Shown here in pieces: positions 5,956 to 8,363 of a stretch of DNA of 8,363 nucleotides. Source of the DNA: Sphingobacteriales bacterium (GTDB lineage: Bacteria; Bacteroidota; Bacteroidia; Chitinophagales; Chitinophagaceae). Position 1 is the stretch's first letter. Every line of letters starts with the position of its first letter. The translations under genes were made by a program, and so were the position numbers. The notes beneath the pieces are model-generated. The model did not search any database and was not told the origin of the DNA. It saw nothing but the letters and a program-made list of their open reading frames with translations. The stretch spans positions 1 through 8,363 of the forward strand of contig REAQ01000196.1 in assembly GCA_004294195.1 (NCBI GenBank), given 5' to 3'.

Positions 5956-7437
5956 CTAGTATGATAATGCAAACAACACTCTCTGCGTACTTGGTTTTCC
6001 GGAATAAACACAAACGCCAGTCTCTTCTTTACTGCTGAGTGGAATGCAACGAATCGTAGCCTTGGTTTCCTGCTTGATCTTCTCCTCTGTTTCGCCCGTG
6101 CCATCCCAATGCGCGGAGATGAATCCTCCCTTGCCGTTTAGTACCTCTTTGAATTCTTCCCAGCTATTGACTTCTGTGATATGGGAATCTCTGTAAACCC
6201 TGGCTTTTTCAAACATGTTTTGCTGGATCTCCTCGAGAAGCGTAGCGATATATGGGGCCAGTCCGTCAAGACTGACACTACTCTTCTCTTTCGTATCCCT
6301 GCGCGCAATTTCTACCACATTATTTTCGAGGTCACGCGCACCCAGGGCAAGACGAACAGGCACCCCTTTCAATTCATATTCTGCAAACTTCCATCCGGGC
6401 CTTGCGTTGTCTGAATCATCGTACTTGACCCTTATCCCCACGGCTTTCAGTTGTTGCATGAGTTCGTTGGCTCTTGTATCGATGAGTTTCTTTTGTTCAT
6501 CACCTTTGTAGATGGGAACGATGACCACTTGAACTGGTGCAATACGTGGCGGCATGATCAGTCCCTGATCATCCCCATGGGCCATGATCAGCGCGCCGAT
6601 GAGGCGGGTAGACATTCCCCATGAAGTGGCCCAAACATATTCCTGCTGGTTGTCGCGGTTCAGGTATTTCACATCAAATGCCTTGGCGAAATTCTGTCCA
6701 AGAAAATGCGAGGTTCCTGCCTGCAGCGCTTTACCGTCCTGCATCAATGCTTCAATGCAATAAGTGTCTATTGCACCGGCAAATCTTTCATTGGGCGTCT
6801 TCACACCCTTGATCACCGGCACCGCCATGTAATTTTCCACGAAATCAGTATAGACGCCCAGCATTTTTACGGTTTCTTCTACTGCCTCTTCGGCCGTGGC
6901 ATGGGCGGTATGCCCTTCCTGCCAGAGGAATTCCGTGGTCCGTAGGAACAGGCGCGTGCGCATTTCCCAACGCACCACATTGGCCCACTGGTTGATCAAT
7001 AGCGGAAGATCCCTGTAAGAATTGATCCAGTCCTTATAGGCGTTCCAGATGATGGCCTCGCTGGTAGGCCGCACAATCAACTCCTCTTCCAGTTTGGAAT
7101 CTGGATCCACCATCAGCTTACCCTTGTTATTGGGGTCAGCCTTCAATCGGTAATGAGTTACAACAGCGCACTCCTTTGCAAACCCCCCCTCTGCGTGGCC
7201 TTCTTCCTTTTCCAGGAAGCTGCGGGGAACAAAAAGGGGGAAATAAGCATTCACATGGCCGGTATCCTTGAACATCCTGTCCAGTACGTCCCGCATATTT
7301 TCCCAAAGGGCGTACCCATAGGGTTTTATGACCATACACCCCCTTACGGCAGAGTAATCCGCGAGTCCGCCCTTGAGTACCAAATCGTTATACCACTGCG
7401 AATAATCTTTGTCTCTGGATGTGATTTCCTTGCTCAT
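5956..7437 (-). CDS. proS: Prolyl-tRNA synthetase (archaeal/eukaryotic-type, class II)
   Basis: ProRS charges tRNA-Pro with proline using ATP in the cytoplasm. The 493-residue length and the lack of an inserted editing domain identify the shorter archaeal/eukaryotic-like type rather than the E. coli type. The catalytic core spans about 15-300: motif 1 region [16 protein letters not shown] (33-48), the proline-binding RPTSE loop (123-127), motif 2 with [24 protein letters not shown] (156-179), [10 protein letters not shown] (241-250), and motif 3 in [22 protein letters not shown] (271-292; R278). An anticodon-binding domain follows (about 302-405), then the ProRS C-terminal domain (406-493, ending LSY). 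In that last domain three of the four zinc-ligand cysteines of the T. thermophilus type are replaced (D445, T450, S479; C476 is kept). The start at 7437 has no Shine-Dalgarno but has a promoter element suitably upstream. It converges with the RDD gene and diverges from the lipoprotein gene. Confidence 0.98.
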   Translation of the reverse strand: MSKEITSRDKDYSQWYNDLVLKGGLADYSAVRGCMVIKPYGYALWENMRDVLDRMFKDTGHVNAYFPLFVPRSFLEKEEGHAEGGFAKECAVVTHYRLKADPNNKGKLMVDPDSKLEEELIVRPTSEAIIWNAYKDWINSYRDLPLLINQWANVVRWEMRTRLFLRTTEFLWQEGHTAHATAEEAVEETVKMLGVYTDFVENYMAVPVIKGVKTPNERFAGAIDTYCIEALMQDGKALQAGTSHFLGQNFAKAFDVKYLNRDNQQEYVWATSWGMSTRLIGALIMAHGDDQGLIMPPRIAPVQVVIVPIYKGDEQKKLIDTRANELMQQLKAVGIRVKYDDSDNARPGWKFAEYELKGVPVRLALGARDLENNVVEIARRDTKEKSSVSLDGLAPYIATLLEEIQQNMFEKARVYRDSHITEVNSWEEFKEVLNGKGGFISAHWDGTGETEEKIKQETKATIRCIPLSSKEETGVCVYSGKPSTQRVLFALSY

Positions 7438-7471
7438 GCTAATGCTTTGTATTTTAACAATTTCAACGCCG

Positions 7472-7479
7472 CAAAAGTA
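7472..7479 (-). promoter_or_regulatory. proS promoter, -7 element TACTTTTG
   Basis: Read on the minus strand, 7479-7472 is TACTTTTG, an exact match to the Bacteroidota housekeeping -7 consensus TAnnTTTG. It lies 34 bases before the proS ATG, so transcription would start around 7466 with a leader of roughly 30 nt. About 20 nt upstream, a GTTTA at about 7506-7502 is a weak -33 candidate (consensus TTTG). The spacing and the exact core make this the best promoter call in the window. Confidence 0.6.
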
Positions 7480-7480
7480 G

Positions 7481-7488
7481 TAACTTAG
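7481..7488 (+). promoter_or_regulatory. Possible -7 element of the lipoprotein gene
   Basis: TAACTTAG on the plus strand differs from TAnnTTTG at one position and lies 25 bases before the GTG start at 7514. No -33 TTTG is visible at the expected distance. It directly abuts the proS promoter element on the other strand, so the two promoters would be back to back and could compete for RNA polymerase. The call is weak. Confidence 0.25.
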
Positions 7489-7513
7489 CTGTCATATAAT
7501 AAACCTTCTTGCC

Positions 7514-8314
7514 GTGAAACAAAGAATTCTACTCCTAATTGTTCTTGCAACAGCTTTTGGCAGTTGTTCGGTATATAAAAACGGGCAGACTCCGGACGAT
7601 GTTTATTATTCGCCCACAAAGGAGATTCCCGCTTATGTTGAGACTGAGGATGATGCCCGCAATGACGAGGCTACCAGTCCCGAGGACAGGTATCTCCGGA
7701 TGAAGTCTACCAACCGCAACCGCTGGTCAGCTTTTGATGATGACGTTGCCTATTGGAATAACCCTACCTGGAACAATTCCTTCTATTTTAACAGTTTCGG
7801 CAGTCCTTACTACTCTCCCTGGATCGGATCCGGTTGGAATGTAGGCATCGGCACCGGCTGGGGATGGAACAATTGGGGCTGGAACGGCTTCGGCGGCATC
7901 GGAAATCCATTCTGCCCCGGTTTTTACGGCTCCCCCATCGTGGTAGTGAATCCAAAAACGGTGAACTACAAGAGCTATGCTCCCCGTGGTGGTAACCTGA
8001 ATGCCTATAGCCGTACCAACGGTTATACAGATCCGAAGACCGGTCAGAAAGTATATGGTGTTTCCAGTGGTAATGCCAGCTCTGCTACCCTGCGTACCTA
8101 CAGAACCAGTGGCGGGAACTATTACAACCCTTCAACAGGTTCTACCAGGAACAGTGGTGGTTCACCTTCCCGCAGCTTTAACAGCAACAATAGCGGCTCA
8201 AGGAGCAGCGGTACCACAAATACCGGAAGTTCCAATGGAGGCAGCCGTAGCAGTGGCGGAAGCAGTGGAGGAAGCGCACCTGTTAGATCATTCCCCCGCG
8301 GTGGCGGTAAATAA
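7514..8314 (+). CDS. Putative lipoprotein with low-complexity aromatic and Ser/Gly-rich regions
   Basis: This 266-residue protein starts at GTG 7514. MKQRILLLIVLATAFGSC is a lipoprotein signal peptide with the lipidated Cys at residue 18, which supports that start; no Shine-Dalgarno is present. After it come an acidic segment (DDVYYSPTKEIPAYVETEDDARNDE, 28-52) and EDRYLRMKSTNRNRWSAFDDD (57-77). An aromatic/Asn/Gly-rich section follows (about 80-139) with runs such as GWGWNNWGWNGFGG, then a short VVVNPK strand (143-148). The tail from about 195 is Ser/Gly/Asn-rich and ends SFPRGGGK. Bacteroidota genomes encode similar proteins with a DDVYYS start and glycine-rich ends, as I recall, but their function is unknown. 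The composition suggests a surface or periplasm-exposed, partly disordered protein. It diverges from proS, and no operon partner is seen before the window ends. Confidence 0.85.
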   Translation: MKQRILLLIVLATAFGSCSVYKNGQTPDDVYYSPTKEIPAYVETEDDARNDEATSPEDRYLRMKSTNRNRWSAFDDDVAYWNNPTWNNSFYFNSFGSPYYSPWIGSGWNVGIGTGWGWNNWGWNGFGGIGNPFCPGFYGSPIVVVNPKTVNYKSYAPRGGNLNAYSRTNGYTDPKTGQKVYGVSSGNASSATLRTYRTSGGNYYNPSTGSTRNSGGSPSRSFNSNNSGSRSSGTTNTGSSNGGSRSSGGSSGGSAPVRSFPRGGGK

Positions 8315-8363
8315 TATTAGGAAATGGTTAGCTGATGTATAGATCGATTGGGAAGGCCCGTTG

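Noticed and set aside
5793..6104. Minus-strand reading frames across the palindrome (about 82-103 codons)
   Set aside because: They overlap the proS 3' end in another frame and owe their openness to the GC-rich repeat; the translation is Arg/Ala/His-rich without domain character.
7495..7500. TATAAT hexamer upstream of the lipoprotein gene
   Set aside because: It matches the E. coli-type -10, which Bacteroidota housekeeping sigma factors do not use as such; it lies 13 bases from the GTG and has no TTGACA at the right distance.
8001..8342. Plus-strand frame of 113 codons inside the lipoprotein 3' half
   Set aside because: An Ala/Val/Pro-rich frame produced by reading the Ser/Gly-rich repeat codons one frame off.

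Overview
The window looks like a chromosomal segment from a Bacteroidota bacterium, most likely close to the Chitinophagaceae. Four things suggest this: a gene order I recognise from that phylum, genes without Shine-Dalgarno sequences, a TAnnTTTG-type promoter element in front of proS, and a long archaeal/eukaryotic-type prolyl-tRNA synthetase with a degenerate C-terminal zinc site. The family names are my own recognition from translated sequence; no search was run.

Layout. Positions 1-4992 hold a tightly packed minus-strand operon, read from right to left: a SpoIIM-family membrane protein, a six-helix membrane protein of unknown function, a DUF4129 protein, a DUF4350 protein, a MoxR-family AAA+ ATPase, and the first 89 codons of a DUF58 protein that runs off the left edge. 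Junctions overlap by 56, 4, 4 and 1 bp, with one 2-bp gap, so translational coupling is likely. An 80-bp divergent intergenic region (4993-5072) separates this operon from a plus-strand RDD-family membrane protein gene (5073-5792). RDD, SpoIIM, DUF4129, MoxR and DUF58 proteins often occur together, so the whole block 1-5792 is probably one functional module. A cytoplasmic MoxR ATPase with a vWA-like DUF58 partner would act on or with a set of membrane proteins. Its biochemical role is not established from the sequence.

Positions 5793-5955 lie between two convergent genes (the RDD gene and proS). They contain a 146-bp imperfect palindrome with a GC-rich core and outer arms built from an 8-bp tandem unit (GCAATGCG). 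This looks like a dispersed REP/MITE-like element and is the most unusual DNA-level feature here.

Positions 5956-7437 (minus) encode a full-length prolyl-tRNA synthetase, with a good promoter element just upstream. Divergently, 7514-8314 (plus) encodes a predicted lipoprotein with a GTG start, an aromatic/Asn/Gly-rich middle and a Ser/Gly-rich tail. The final 49 bases (8315-8363) show no recognisable feature.
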